From assembly GCF_964199755.1 (NCBI RefSeq), contig NC_133907.1, forward strand, positions 129,001 through 193,000: 64,000 bases of DNA, given 5' to 3'. The translations under genes and the position numbers were made by a program. Position 1 is the first letter of the stretch; every line of letters starts with the position of its first letter. This document shows positions 1 to 11,748 of this stretch, piece after piece. The notes beneath the pieces were generated by a model. It did not search any database and was not told the DNA's origin. It saw only the letters and a program-made list of their open reading frames with translations. Source of the DNA: Larus michahellis. Taxonomy: Eukaryota; Chordata; Aves; Charadriiformes; Laridae.

Positions 1-478
1 GCAGACCCATCCCCAGGGCAGCCTTTTTTTTAAGCCCTTGGCCCAGCCCATGCTCACCTCATGGGTCCCAAACAGGCTGCCTCAGCCCCAGCTGGAGCCT
101 GCTGGGAAGAGGGGCCATTGCCAAAGCCCCACAGCACATCACCCCCTCCCCTGAGCCTCTCCCCGACCACCAGCTCTGCATCTTCCTCCTAGATGCTCTC
201 CCTCCACTTTTAGGGGGAACGCTGTGTGACACACACCGCCCACCCCACAACAAGGTCTTGTTTTGACTTAGAAATGCCTTCCAGAGTAACACTACAACCT
301 GCCGTTAAAAAAAAAAAAAACACACACACACAAAACCACAAACATTACACCCCACACAAAATGACTCTCAAACTGAGAAGATGTATGTGCAGGAAGCCTG
401 GCTTCAAGGCCTAAGATCTTAAGGATGCAGGGAAGAAGTCCCAGTCACTGAAAATAGATGGCTAGAGAACAGAGCGCG
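1..478. repeat. Diverged, deleted copy of the amplicon start
   Basis: Bases 1-190 repeat the block at about 22,300-22,440 (the same run of Cs, CACAGCACATCACC and flanks). Bases 205-360 repeat 24,210-24,360, and 380-478 repeat 24,830-24,925, with the intervening 450 bases missing. It is therefore a join of pieces that are separate elsewhere in the window. It includes an A-tract followed by a short CA run at 305-335. No gene is seen. Confidence 0.7.
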
Positions 479-1085
479 TTTAGAAACACACACACAGTGA
501 TTCAACAAAGGTAGCAGTGCACGTGACAGCGCTTCACCAGATTCCAAGGCCACGTACCCCGGGTTATTTACTGCCCATGGGCCAGGGTCAGACAAGCCGT
601 CAGGGAGACCCTCCCCTTGAGTCATGAGGCTCGGAAAGGACCCCCTTGCTTTCTAAACTCCTTCTCGGAGAGGAGTCTAGGTGCGGCTGGATCCCATCCT
701 TGCCCCGGCCTTGGGCAACCCTTTCCCTCTAAAGGATTCTATCTGCGCCATCAACCCGTTCTATCACTCAGCTAAGATTGCAAAGTTCTGCATGCTATTA
801 GTCACTTACCCAGATTCTGCTGCGGCAAGGCATCTTTCAACCTCGAGGAGCAGAACCCTACATGAGCATCCCCGCTCAAGCGGAGGTGGTGGCGAACAGG
901 CGGCTGCCGGGCAGGAAGGCTCCAAGGGCTCTTGTCCTGCCCACTAGTTGTAGAGGCAGCTAATTGACTTTTAGTCATATCAGCCTGGGAAAAAAAAAAT
1001 ATCTAAAGTCCCCACGCCAGACGGTGTGTTGACTCTGTTGCCTGCGGGGAGGGGAGAAAAGGGGGTTGGGGGGGTGAGGGGGTGG
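478..1085. repeat. Satellite-flanking block, copy 1
   Basis: This block matches 3,532-4,140 along most of its length. Shared landmarks are the ACACACACA run with GATTCAACAAAGG, the CTTTCTAAACTCC stretch, GGTGCGGCTGGATCC, and a terminal GGGAAAA/GGGG-rich run. The GGTGCGGCTGGATCC part recurs a third time at 19,430-19,480. It carries no convincing coding sequence. Its second copy sits inside the satellite array, so block plus array was probably duplicated as one unit. Confidence 0.75.
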
Positions 1086-3480
1086 GAAACCGGGGAGGAG
1101 GGCACCGCACCACCACACCAGTCAAACAAAGAACCACCAATTCGATAATTCACTATACAGTGCAGTACAATCCCAGACAGTCTAAAACAACAGTCGAAAC
1201 AATGATAGACCAATGCAATGCAAGACATAACATAACACGGGGCAGCACAAGGCAATACGCAGCCAAATTAAGAACAACCGATCAACACACCCACAATACA
1301 GTGCAGTCCTACGACAATGTTTACAGTGACCATCAAAACAATGATGGGGCAATGCAATGCATAACAATACAGGACGGTGTGATGGAACACACAACCGAAG
1401 AACTAATTCAGAAACTCACAATACAGTGCAGTACAATCTCAGACAATCTAAAATAACAAGCAAGACAACATCGTCAGGGCAATACAATGCAAGACAAAGC
1501 TATCCAGGGCGGTACAACGCCATACGCATTCAAATAAAGAACAGCCAAGGAAAGAATTCACAGTACAGTGCCATACAGTGGCAGACTATCTATCAGATGT
1601 CAGGCGAGACAACAACAGAGCAATACAACGCAAGGCATAACACGATATGGGGCACTACAAGACACTGCACGGTCAAAGAAACAACAACCTATTAGAGAAG
1701 TCACAATACAGTGCAGTCCTGTGACAGAACGTATAAAATGACCTTCTAGACAATGACAGGGCAATACAACGCAAGACAAAACACGATACGGGGCAGTACA
1801 AGGCAAGACACACTCACATCAACCACCCCTTAAAAAAAACCCACAACACAGTGCGGTACCATGCCAGAATATATCACGTGGCACTCAGGACAATTACATG
1901 GCAATACAATGCCAAACGCAACACAACACGGGGCAGTCCAATGCAAAACAGAATTAAAGAAAGAACAACCTGTCAAAACCCCAACATACAGGGCAGCACT
2001 ATCCCACGGAGCATCAGGTGGTGGTCGAGACAGTTACAGGACAACAGAATCTGAGACGTAACGTTAGACAGTGCAGTACAGTGCAATAGTCAGTCCAATA
2101 TACAACCGACGAAGGGACCCACAATACTGTGTGTTACAACGCCAACAGATGTGAGACAGCAGGCAAGATAACGACAGAGCAATACAATGCACAACGTAAG
2201 ACAATAGAGGACAGTATAATGCTAAGATGCATCAGATGGCAGTCAAAACAATGACGCGGCAACACGATTCGAGACCCAACACAAAGGCGGTAACACGGCA
2301 ATACATGGTCAAAGAAAGAGCACCCGGTAAAACCCCCATGATACAGATGGCTACTGTCCGAGAGCATCTACAATGACAGTGAAGAGAACGACAGGGCAAT
2401 ACAATGCAAGATAGAACACCACACAGGGCACTACAATGCAATACGCAGCCAAATCAAGAACAAACGTTTAAAAAAAAACGGAAGACCGAGCAGTACATAC
2501 CGGAATGGTAGTCAGGACGATTACAGGGCAATACAATGCAAGACAAAACACAACACGGGGCAGGACGAGGCAAGAGGTAGTCAAAATAACGAACCGCCGA
2601 TTGAAAACCCACAGACGAGTGTGCTGCAATCCCAGTCGTAGATGGCAGTCGATAAAATGACTGAGCAATAGAATCCAAGACATAACATTATAGGGGGCAG
2701 TAGAATGCAATATGCAGTCAAACAGAGAACAACCCATTACAAAACTGACGAGACAGTGTACTACAATGCGAGAATATATCAGATATCAATCAAGATGGTT
2801 CCAGGGCAATACAATGCAAGACCTAACAGTATACCGGGCACTACAACCCAATACATGGTGAAATAACAAGAAAATGATTCTAGAACTGCACGGTATTGAG
2901 AATTTTTTAACACAATGGCTGAAATGACAATCCAAACAATGAAAGGGTAATACAACACAAGACATATCACTATGCGTGTCAGTACAACCCACTACCCGCT
3001 CAAATAAACAGCAAACAGTTATAGGACTGCACGGGATTGAGAATTGTTTAACAAATACACAGTTAAATCAACAACAGCCAATTGTAGGACTACAGTGGAC
3101 TGTGAAATTTTTAAACACAAAGTCTAAAATCACAAACACGACAGTGACAGGACAATACAATGCGAGACGTAACAGCGTACATGGCAGTACAGTGCAATAT
3201 ACTGTCAAATAGAAAACAGCTGATGAAGGAAGTGACAACATGGTGGCGTACAATGGCAGAATAGATCAGATGACAGTCAAGACAACAACAGAGCCATACA
3301 ACGCAAGACGTAACACCATACAGGGCAGTACGAGGCAATACACAGCCACATAAGAACCCATAAAAGACATCACAATACAGTCCAGTCCTAGGACAGAATC
3401 TCTGAAGTGACCGTCAAGATGAAAGGGCAATAACAATGCAAGACTTAACACCATACAGGGCCGGACAAGGCAATACGCGG
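1085..3480. repeat. A/C-rich degenerate satellite, about 137 bp unit, part 1
   Basis: A tandem array whose plus strand is rich in A and C and poor in T. The anchor GGCAATACAATGCAAGAC returns at about 1484, 1618, 1757, 2391, 2524 and 2802, giving a spacing near 133-139 bases. A unit holds CAATACAGTGCAGTACAATG, a run like GGGGCAGTACAAGGCAATAC and a run like CAGTCAAGACAATGACAG, so there is also a finer repetition of CAATAC and GCAATAC words. Units are strongly diverged, and the short reading frames across it are not conserved from unit to unit. Confidence 0.85.
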
Positions 3481-3484
3481 TTGT

Positions 3485-4140
3485 GACAATCAGAGCAATT
3501 AACTTCACTCCTAAGAGAAAAGTAGAGAAACATTTAGAAACACACACACACAGGGATTCAACAAAGGTAGCAGTGCACGTGACAGCGCTTCACCAGATTC
3601 CATGGCCATGTACCCCGGATTATTTACTGCCTAGGGGCCACGGTCACACTATCTGTTAAGGAGACCCTCCCATTGAGTCACAAGGCTTGGAAAGGACCCC
3701 CTTGCTTTCTAAACTCCTCGGAGAGGAGTCTAGGTGCGGCTGGATCCGATCCTTGCCCTGGACTTGGGCAACGGTTTACCTCTAAAGGATTTTAGCTGCG
3801 CCATCAATCCATTATATCGCTGAGCTAAATTGTAAAGTTTGGCATGCTATTAGTCACTTACCGATACTCTGTTACGGCATGGCATCTCTCAGCCTCGAAG
3901 AGCAGAACCTTAAGTGAGTGTCCCCGCTCCAGGGGAGATGCTGGCGAACAGGCTGCTGCATTGCAAGAGAGCTCAAAGGGCTCTTGGTCTGTCCACTCGT
4001 TATATAGCAAACTAACCAACTTAGAGTGTTTTGACTCTGTTGCCAGCCATCCCACAAAGTTCAAGTGCCACTCATAGCAACTCCCGCTGGTTGTTATTGC
4101 TCGAGCAGCAGCCTGGGCAAAAAAGGGGGAAAAGGGGGGG
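3485..4140. repeat. Satellite-flanking block, copy 2
   Basis: Second copy of the block at 478-1085, about 3.05 kb downstream and in the same orientation, interrupting the satellite. The copies differ by many substitutions and small indels, so the duplication is old. The 3' end again runs into a G-rich stretch just before the satellite resumes. Confidence 0.75.
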
Positions 4141-6375
4141 TCACATCGCAACAGTGGTCAAATAACAAACAACCCATTAAAAATTTCACAATACAGTGCT
4201 GGAGACTAAAATAACTCGCAAGACAACGACAGGGCGATACAATGCAAGACCTAACATTACACAGGGCAGTACAAGGCAACATACAATCAAATAAAGAACA
4301 GCCAATCGAAGAATTGACGGTACAGTGCCATACAATGGTAGAATATATCAGAGGTCAGTCAACACAATGACAGAACAATAGAAGGCAAGACGTAACTCAA
4401 TACGGGGCACTACGAGATGATACACAGTCAAAGAAACAACAACCCATTAAAGAATTCACAATACAGTGCAGTCCTAGGACAGAACGTGTAACATGACTGT
4501 CAAGACAGTGACAGAGCAATACAATGCAAGACACAACACAATACGAGGCAGTAACAAGACAATACGCAGCCATACGAAGAACAACTGATTAAAAAACCCA
4601 GAATACATTAAAGTGTAATACCAGAATAGATCAGAAGGCAGTCAAGGCTAAAATGGGGCAATATAATGCCAGACGTAACACAATACAGGGCGGTACAAGG
4701 CAGTACACAGTCAAAAAACAACCACTTAAAAAACCCACAATACAGTGTGGTACAATGCCAGAATAGATCGCATAGCAGTCAAGAGCATGATAGGGCAACA
4801 CGATGCAAAACCAATACTGACCAGACGGAGCAATACTATTTCAAATACACAACAATATAATATGGAACCGAATTCTTATGCTTACGATGCAAGACAGTCT
4901 CAAATGGCAGTCGAGGAAATTACTGAGCAACGTAATGCAAAAACAGCACGCTGCCCGGCAATGCAATATATGGTCAGGTACAAAACAATCCGTTCCAGAA
5001 ACAACATATCGAACTGTACAACTCCACGGTCTCAGATGGCAGTCAAGACATATACAGAGCAATACCATGCAAGACGTAACACAATACAGGGCAATACGAT
5101 AAAATACATAGGGTAACTTAAGAACGATGAATCAAAAAACCTGCAATACAGCGATTACAATGGCAGATGGCCTGAGACGGCAGTCGAGACGATTACGGGG
5201 CAATGCAATGCAAGACGAAACGCGATACGGGGCGGTACCCTGCAAAACCATCCCAGACGGCCATCAGGGAAATTACAGAGCGATATAATGCGAAAACAAC
5301 GCCCTGCCCGACAACACAATATATGGTCACATACAAAACAATCTGTTAAAGAAACAACATACGGAACAATACCGTGCGAGATGGTTTCAGATGGCGGTTA
5401 AGGAAAATACAGAGTGATGCGATGGAAAACTGAAATAGCGCCAAACAATGCAATACAATTTCAAATACACAGCCTTCAAATACAAAACCAAATACTTAAG
5501 GATACAATGCCAGAGTGTCTCACGTGACAGTCAAAACAGCGACAGACTGAAATGATTCAAGACGTACCATGATACAGGGCAGAAAAATGCAATACGCGGT
5601 CAAAGGAAGAACAAGAGAATAAAAAAAATCCACAATACCGTGCAGTACGATAACAGAATATATCAGACGGCTGTCAAGACAATGACAAAGCCATACGCTG
5701 CAAAACCAAAACACAGCCAGGTGACACAACAGAGGTTCAAATGCGCAACCATGCGATTCAAAACAAAATATGGAAGGTTACCATGCCTGATCATCTCAGA
5801 TGGCAATCAAGACAATGACTAAGGGATACAACGCAAAACCGAGATACGGGCAGCCAAAGTGATACAACTTAAAATACAGACTGATGCAATGCCAAACAAA
5901 ATACAGAACTATATGATGCAATGCAGTCCGATGTGGCACTCAAGACAATTACGGGGCGCTACGATGCGAAACCGATACGGTGTCGGGCAATGCAATACTA
6001 TTTTGAATACACAAGACAACACAAAACAAAAGATACATGAGCATACAATGCGAGACATTCTCAGATAGCAGTCAAGACAGTTACAGAGCAACACAACGCA
6101 AAAACAATACAGAGCCGGGCAATCCAATACAGTCAGATGCAGAACAATACATCAAAGTAACAACATGGCAAACGGTACAACATGACAGTCTCAGATGGCT
6201 GTCAAGAAAATGACCTAGCAATACAGTGCAAGACGTAACGGAATACAGGCGTTACCATGCTAGACCATCTGAGACTGCAGACGAGAACACTACAGAGCAA
6301 TACGATTCCAGGCTAAACACACACAAGGCAGTGTAATGCAAGATAGTTTCACATACGTTCAGGACAATTACCGCT
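4140..6375. repeat. A/C-rich degenerate satellite, about 137 bp unit, part 2
   Basis: The same satellite as 1,085-3,480 continues. Units such as GGGCAATACAATGCAAG and GTCAAGACAATGACAG recur. After about 5,200 the units drift further and contain more GATACGG and AAACCAATAC words. The array ends near 6,375, where amplicon sequence begins. No gene is supported. Confidence 0.8.
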
Positions 6376-6610
6376 CCACTTACATGCCTGAAGGGGACCG
6401 CTCCTGGACAGCCTGGAGTGCCACGCTAACTTTTAAATGCCTCGGTGCTATTTCCAACCCTATCCCCTCCCCTCCCTGAGGAAGCTCCGCCACCGGTACC
6501 TCAACTTCGCTTTCTGAGAGCCGGGACTCTGGAGCCCTGCTCAACAAGAAAAAAAAGTTACCATGTATCAAATCGATTCATCGCGGAGTTGCTGGGTTTC
6601 CTCTTCATCA

Positions 6611-6737
6611 CCTGCAAAAACAAACAAGGGAACCCCAATTTCCACAAAATGGTGCCATGAGGCACCATTGCGTCTGTCAACACTAACTTGTACTGCAATA
6701 TCCCCCACATCAGATGCGCCGTACCCTTCTACTCACC
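6611..6737 (-). other. Splice-signal pair in amplicon copy 1 (intron-like)
   Basis: Read on the minus strand, TGTGGAGCAG is followed by a GTGAGT donor at 6,737, and about 125 bases later by a T-rich tract ending in TTTTTGCAG before GTGATGAAGAGG (exon edge 6,611). The same order, GGAGCAG/GTGAG or GCGAG then pyrimidine-rich tract then GCAG, occurs in copies 2 and 3, with spacings of 129 and 108 bases. This suggests a short intron of a duplicated transcript; splicing itself is inferred. Confidence 0.4.
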
Positions 6738-7159
6738 TGCTCCACAGAGATTCGGGATTCAGACTTTGTGGCACTTTCTGGTTCTGGAACCTAAGACACC
6801 TAGACACACAATATTATTGTTGAGCTTACGGGAGAGATACCACCCAAAACCCTAACATGTGCGAACCTATTACCACCTCCTGCTCCCTCACCTTGCCTGC
6901 CCATCCTCCTGAGGCGTGCAACCTGAAGGATTTCAAACCGCCCGTAAAACCCAACCAGCATGGGTTGCTTAAAACTTGAAAGTTGCTCCACCTGAGGAAG
7001 ATGCGATACTTCAGCCCACCCGCCGCTGCTGACCTTGACTGACTCATCCCCATCCCCACATCCCATGTCATTCATTGCTTCAAGACTTCAAATTGAAAAG
7101 AACCAATACATATACTACTCAAAGCCACATCGTCTCTCTAATACCACGTGCTGACTCAC

Positions 7160-7214
7160 CTTCTTACATTGCTCCCCTCTCCTACGCTGCCCTGCCAAGC
7201 TTGTCCCGCTGCAT
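7160..7214 (-). other. Microexon-like segment (ATGCAG...AAGAAG) in copy 1
   Basis: On the minus strand a TTCTTGCAG acceptor is followed by ATGCAGCGGGACAAG, ending at GTAAGAAG and a GTGAGT donor. Related segments with the same edges lie at 25,843-25,898 and 26,306-26,368. The three are 55, 56 and 63 bases long, so the reading phase is not kept between them; this copy also has an in-frame TAG in one reading. Confidence 0.35.
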
Positions 7215-8768
7215 CTGCAAGAACATCAGCGAAATCACCCCGAGGCAGAGAGCAATAAGGTCATAATAACAAAGTCTTGCACCTTTTTACAAATACCATC
7301 TAAGGTCCAAATACAACCTTACACAAAGAAAATGACAAAAAAAGTCCGCACGATAAGCAGCCATACCCTCTTCGACATGAACTCTTCTTCACTACTGCTG
7401 TATTGCCTTTCCAACATGCCTCTGCTCTTCCCAAACAACAAAAATGCAAGAGCTATCCACACAGCCTCCTGATGGCTACCCTGAGATGACTCTCACACCT
7501 TTGCCCCGATCTACAGGGATTCATATACTACATATAGACTCTCCACACAATTCCACCCACCCTGGATGCTACGCACCCAGGCAGGGCGGCCCCGAGCCAA
7601 ACACTCACAGTTACAGACAGACACTACAAAGAACGCTAAAAACAAAGTGCCTCAAAGACGAGAGAAAACTCTCAGCAAGAAGGATGACACCCGGATGGAA
7701 GTCACCGTCAGGCAAGAAGACCTGGAGACCACGGTGGTGATGCGAAGAGGCTCTATGGAAGCCCCTGAAACAAAGTTTACAACGTCATCATCTGTGATAA
7801 GGAGGGAATGTCAAGACTGATAAGATGTATACGAAGGAAGCCTGGCTTCAAGACCTAAGAACGTAACGACGCAGGGAAGAAATCCCAGTCGTGGAAGTGG
7901 GCCACCCGGAAACTTCCAAGACGCAAGACCGATACACGCTTTAAGCTTCTAATGCAAGAAGACCAGCAGTCAAATGGTGCTACACCCACAGGTCCCAGCG
8001 TTCGAGACCCTAAGGATGACGCCCGGCATGCCATGTCGTGCTCCTGGACCTTAAAGGTGACCTTCAGACCCAAAAAAGGTCTAAGACACAGAACACGTAC
8101 CACATGAACAACACAACAACATGCACAGGCTGGAACTGCCCTGCCAGGGACACACTAGCATCATGACAAACAGTAAGCAACATCTTTTACCTGCCCAAAG
8201 GACACTGTGCCCCAGGACAGCCCCCCCCTACTATGCTAACATCAAAGATCCCATTTTGCAATTGTCCACCTCCACCCCTCTACAGCGCCTGACTGTCAAC
8301 TAAGCTTTCGGAGGGCCGGGCATCTGAATCCTTCCTTGATGCAGTCCACAAAAAACAGCCACCCGATACATTCCCGCTGTCACCAGGTCCCTCCTCTTCC
8401 TCTGCAAAAGGAAAAGAAAAAGTAATCCCAAAGGCAGCCACAGCACCAGCAATAAGCATCTTGAGAGGAGATACCAACCTCTTCCACACCACCCTCAGCC
8501 TCATGAACTCTGAGGCATTCTGCTTGGCTGCTCAGCGCCAATTCCAGAGTCTGACGCTGTGGCAACAGTTATTCACAGCACCTAAGATACCAAAAAACAC
8601 AACATTAGCACTACGCTTCTGCCAAACCACCAGTCCCGTGCCCCAGCTCGATACTATCTGGCTCGCCTCAAATGCAAGAGCACACCAGGCTCCGACGACA
8701 CCCAAACCCATCTGCAAAACCTGTCCGAGAAGAAATCATGAACCCACCTCCCTTTCCTAGCCATGCCC

Positions 8769-9127
8769 TGAGGAGAAATAACTGGACTCCAGACGATCCA
8801 ATGTGAATCAACAGAAGCCGTTTATTAAGCACAGATCATCATCTTTTATACCCTGTGTTGTAGCCATACACGCGACTCGCTTATTTCTGATTAGCTAGTT
8901 ACACTGTCCACGCGCTGTCCATGCAGTTCATTCACACATCAGATTGGTTACAGGAATTCACATAGTAAACTGCTTAGTCATTAGCACAACATGTTTTCTA
9001 CCTTCTCAGTTCCCGTTTTTCCCCATGTACTAATTCCATCTTCTACCACCTGTTTTGCCCTTAATCTAATCTCTCACAGTAGGGAGGCTGGCTCACATGG
9101 CCATTTTCTCTCAGATACATTCCTACA
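8769..9127 (-). repeat. 3' LTR of the provirus
   Basis: Minus-strand LTR beginning TGTAGGAATG and ending TCTCCTCA, with TG...CA ends. Reading the minus strand, a TATAAAAG box lies at 8,843-8,850 and an AATAAA signal at 8,821-8,826. It is near-identical to 13,437-13,795. The 3' end of the env reading frame extends into it, as is common in retroviruses. Confidence 0.92.
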
Positions 9128-9807
9128 ATACCCCCTTTTTCTTCTTGAGCCGACCAGACCTTATGCATGGCATTTTCTATCATGTCAGTCACTTTGCAGA
9201 GAACACACGAGGCTACCATAATCAATAATAATATAACCAACAATAGCATGAGCCCTTGCTTTAGTAAGTCTGATAACCATCCCGTTATACCCCATGAGCT
9301 TAACCAATCATTGAAACCATTTTTGACCACTTTTAATTTGGACATGTTATCCTTCATATCCCATAACTGCTTATGAATGGATGATGAGTGGTCGGAAAGA
9401 TTCATACAACGCATACCTTCCAAATCTTCACATCCATGACCCTGAGCTAACAGCAAAAAATCAATAGCCCCTCGATTTTGCAATGTAGCATGCCGAATGC
9501 TATCAACATCAGTAAACAAGCTAGATATGATTTCAGTTGTAAGGTTTATCTGTTTACTTGCCCAACGCCCTATCTTATTCAACATATTTAATGCCATTGC
9601 TGTTCCTAGCGAAGGAAGAACACTTAGCCCTATTCTTTGTCCGAGATTCGAAAATGTTATATGGTCATCACAGGATGGAGTGAAGGTATGAACTGTTCTC
9701 TTGGCTCTATGTTTCCTGTGTGCTCTGCTCACTGTGTCTTTGGCCGTACGCAGGCCTCTGCTCGTAGATCTGCCACATCTCCCCCTTTTTGTTAAACACC
9801 AGACCAT
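9061..9807 (-). pseudogene. Endogenous retroviral env, transmembrane part (open frame of 248 codons)
   Basis: The frame covers most of the transmembrane (fusion) subunit of an alpharetrovirus-like envelope. Visible in order: a basic cleavage-like stretch near residues 32-37, a region matching the internal fusion domain and first heptad repeat (about 45-105), the loop containing HGCEDLEGMRC (about 128-140), an NLSD glycosylation site, and a long hydrophobic membrane span (about 185-212) with a cytoplasmic tail. The loop shows C-X7-C; the adjacent cysteine found in classical avian leukosis-type loops is arginine here. The first about 30 residues are not env-like and cross a second polypurine-like tract at about 9,776-9,788, so the surface subunit is missing and the frame is a chimeric remnant. 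Confidence 0.8.
9130..9144 (-). promoter_or_regulatory. Polypurine tract of the provirus
   Basis: On the minus strand AAGAAAAAGGGGG lies three bases before the LTR start, the position of the plus-strand DNA primer in retroviral reverse transcription. It confirms the minus orientation of the element. Confidence 0.8.
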
Positions 9808-9870
9808 TTATTAACAAGGTCGCCATGACTTGTTCTTCTACTCGTTGTGACGCTCCTAGCAGGTTATATA

Positions 9871-10789
9871 CTAAACACAATCAAAAACAGAATCAAAAAG
9901 AACCCTGCTAAGGCAATAAATACCCAGATTCCTAAATTTAGCCCAGAAATCCAATTTCTTTGGATTTACCCATGAGAAATCCTTTTGTAATATTTCAAAT
10001 ACATTGCAGTTCATTAAGTCTTGAATCTTTAGTATTTGAGCTTTTAGCTGATCATGCAAAGGACGAATATTTTGTTGCAACAACATGTCAAAAGCACCTT
10101 GGAAATGGTGTTTAATCATTTCTCAGCCATGCAGCAACATATTCCAGGGGAGAGATGTAACACAAAGTCTGCGAGGGTTGTACTCCCAATCACAATACAG
10201 AGAAAGACGTGGTTTTAATGCATTTTGCCAGTTCCCTATCCATATTGCTGCTGTTTTATACCTTACTTGCGTTAAATTTACACAATAAGACTGATTATAT
10301 TCTCGTATACTTGCATTTTGAGCCAAAGCAAACATACGGATGAGAAGTACAAATCATTACAGAATTGTCTTGCTTACAACTTCTATTTGTTGCAGTATTA
10401 TCTGTGGTTAGCATGCACCCCGATTTAAGGTGCTTATAATACACCTTCAGTTGTTCAGGCCATTGAACGGTTCTTACAAAATGTCGCTCTACTGCTGTGG
10501 ATGACAAAGAAGACATGTTTAGAAAATTTAAAACATGAGTTGCTTTATACAATCACTCTTGAGGTGTCATATCAATCATCATAGTTACTGGTTTTGAAAA
10601 GGTATGTGGCAAAAATACCCACTCTAATGCAGTCAGGCTCTTTGCGAGTGAATCATCCCACTGTCCTATCAGGGCGTAAAGTTGAAATTCTTGTAGGAAG
10701 GTGTTCAGTGCGTCTTGCAGCAGTAGTAGACTATATCTTATCTTGCAACATGCTGTAATGCCTTCGGAGCTGTTGGGGTTGATGAACAT
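9871..10789 (-). pseudogene. Env-like fragments of uncertain origin
   Basis: Four consecutive minus-strand frames (9,871-10,119; 10,123-10,335; 10,295-10,552; 10,553-10,789) separated by stops or shifts. They contain several N-X-S/T sites, regularly spaced cysteines and aromatic-rich segments such as WIGNW and CDWEYNP, as in a retroviral glycoprotein. The last frame is helix-rich (IRPLHDQLKAQILKIQDL). They do not resemble the adjacent alpharetroviral transmembrane part and may come from another retrovirus. I cannot assign the family. Confidence 0.5.
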
Positions 10790-10796
10790 AGAACTT

Positions 10797-10817
10797 GGGG
10801 GGGGGGGGGGGCGGGGG
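10797..10817. repeat. Poly-G tract
   Basis: A run of 15 or more Gs with one C, inside the provirus. It may be a recombination or deletion scar, and its length may be unreliable in an assembly. Confidence 0.8.
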
Positions 10818-10934
10818 CAGACACAGTGCTTCAGGGCATCCCCTGTATCTTCGAAGTGTGCTCATGTCTCTCTTGCCCTCGCTCAGCTCATGTCTCTCTC
10901 CCCCTCTCTGACCCGAGACAGCCCCCTTATATCC

Positions 10935-11095
10935 TGCACTGGGTGGAGAAGTACAGGCTAGAGTTGCTGCATGCATGGCCAGTGCACGCAGCAAGTCCCA
11001 CCAGACCCTCCTGCACTGGATTGAGTAAAAAAGTACAGGCTAGAGTCGCTGCACGCGTGGCCAGCATATGCAGCGAGTCTCACTAAACTCATGAT
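10935..11095. repeat. Two-copy direct repeat of about 83 bases inside the provirus
   Basis: The segment CTGCACTGG...AGTACAGGCTAGAGT...GCTGCA...GGCCAG is followed at once by a second copy starting at about 11,018 with a few substitutions. The repeated part carries no protein similarity that I recognise. Confidence 0.75.
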
Positions 11096-11388
11096 CCAGC
11101 TTTGCCAACAGCAGCTGTCTGATACGTGACTACATTGTTGTAATCCCTTCTTGTTATCTTCTTCTGTGAAGGTCAGGTTCTCATGGATACACACATGGTT
11201 TTTAGAGCAACATATTCTACAACTCGTACAAGGGTATGATGCAAAGCGGCACCTACAACTGATCGTATAATGCTTATTAAACACGGCAAACAGCATACTA
11301 AACATAACAGACAAATTCCTTCCACACAGCCAATGAGCATAATTTGCTTCAACCAACCCCATCCCCAAGTCGATCCAGCAAAGAGATT

Positions 11389-11748
11389 TCACCCAGTGGC
11401 CTCCACAAGTTGCTGGTTCGGTCGGTGCAGTTCCTGCAACTGGGCATGGATGGATTTGGAGTGGTCACTTAGATTCATACAATACAGTCCTTTAAAATCT
11501 TGACAACCATGTCTGTGAGCTGAAAGCAAAAAATCAGTAGCAGTTCTGTTTTGCAGCGTCACATATCGAATACTATCTACATCTAGCAATAACTCAGAAA
11601 TAGCTGTACTAGTGGCATTGTTAAACTTATCCTTGGCAGCAAGAGAGTCCTTGTTATCAAGAATCCTCGGCAGCAAAAGAGTCCTTGTTAGCAAGAGCAC
11701 ATGCGGACTCCCTGTTCTTGCTGGTACTGTGCTTTGATCTTCTTCCAC
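11389..11748 (-). pseudogene. Second env transmembrane fragment
   Basis: A 119-codon frame whose second half is a diverged duplicate of the transmembrane loop region at 9,061-9,807: it has the LQNR...DFLL stretch and GCQDFKGLYCMNLSDHS. It lacks the membrane span and ends soon after the second heptad region. Upstream in the frame is a small tandem duplication (about 11,634-11,697, GGCAGCAA(G/A)AGAGTCC twice). Two transmembrane copies in one provirus show that the element is composite. Confidence 0.7.

Larger units (their letters stand above)
6380..8768. repeat. Amplicon copy 1, cut by the provirus
   Basis: First of four diverged copies of a multi-kilobase unit. Landmarks shared with 14.9-17.5, 24.2-26.0 and 26.0-28.9 kb are the GCAGGAAGCCTGGCTTCAAG motif (7,830; also 15,535, 24,840 and 26,993), the CTGCCCTGCC...CTAGCAT segment (8,138; also 15,838 and 25,196), the GAGAGGAGAT...CCAACCTCTTCC segment (8,461; also 16,178) and CCTCCCTTTCC...AGCCAT at the right end (8,747; also 16,467 and 27,957). 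The copy stops abruptly at 8,768 where the proviral LTR begins. Splice-like signals on the minus strand are listed separately. Confidence 0.8.

Noticed and set aside
1082-1695. Plus-strand frames of 112-124 codons in the A/C-rich satellite
   Set aside because: Low T content removes most stops; the peptide is not conserved between neighbouring units.
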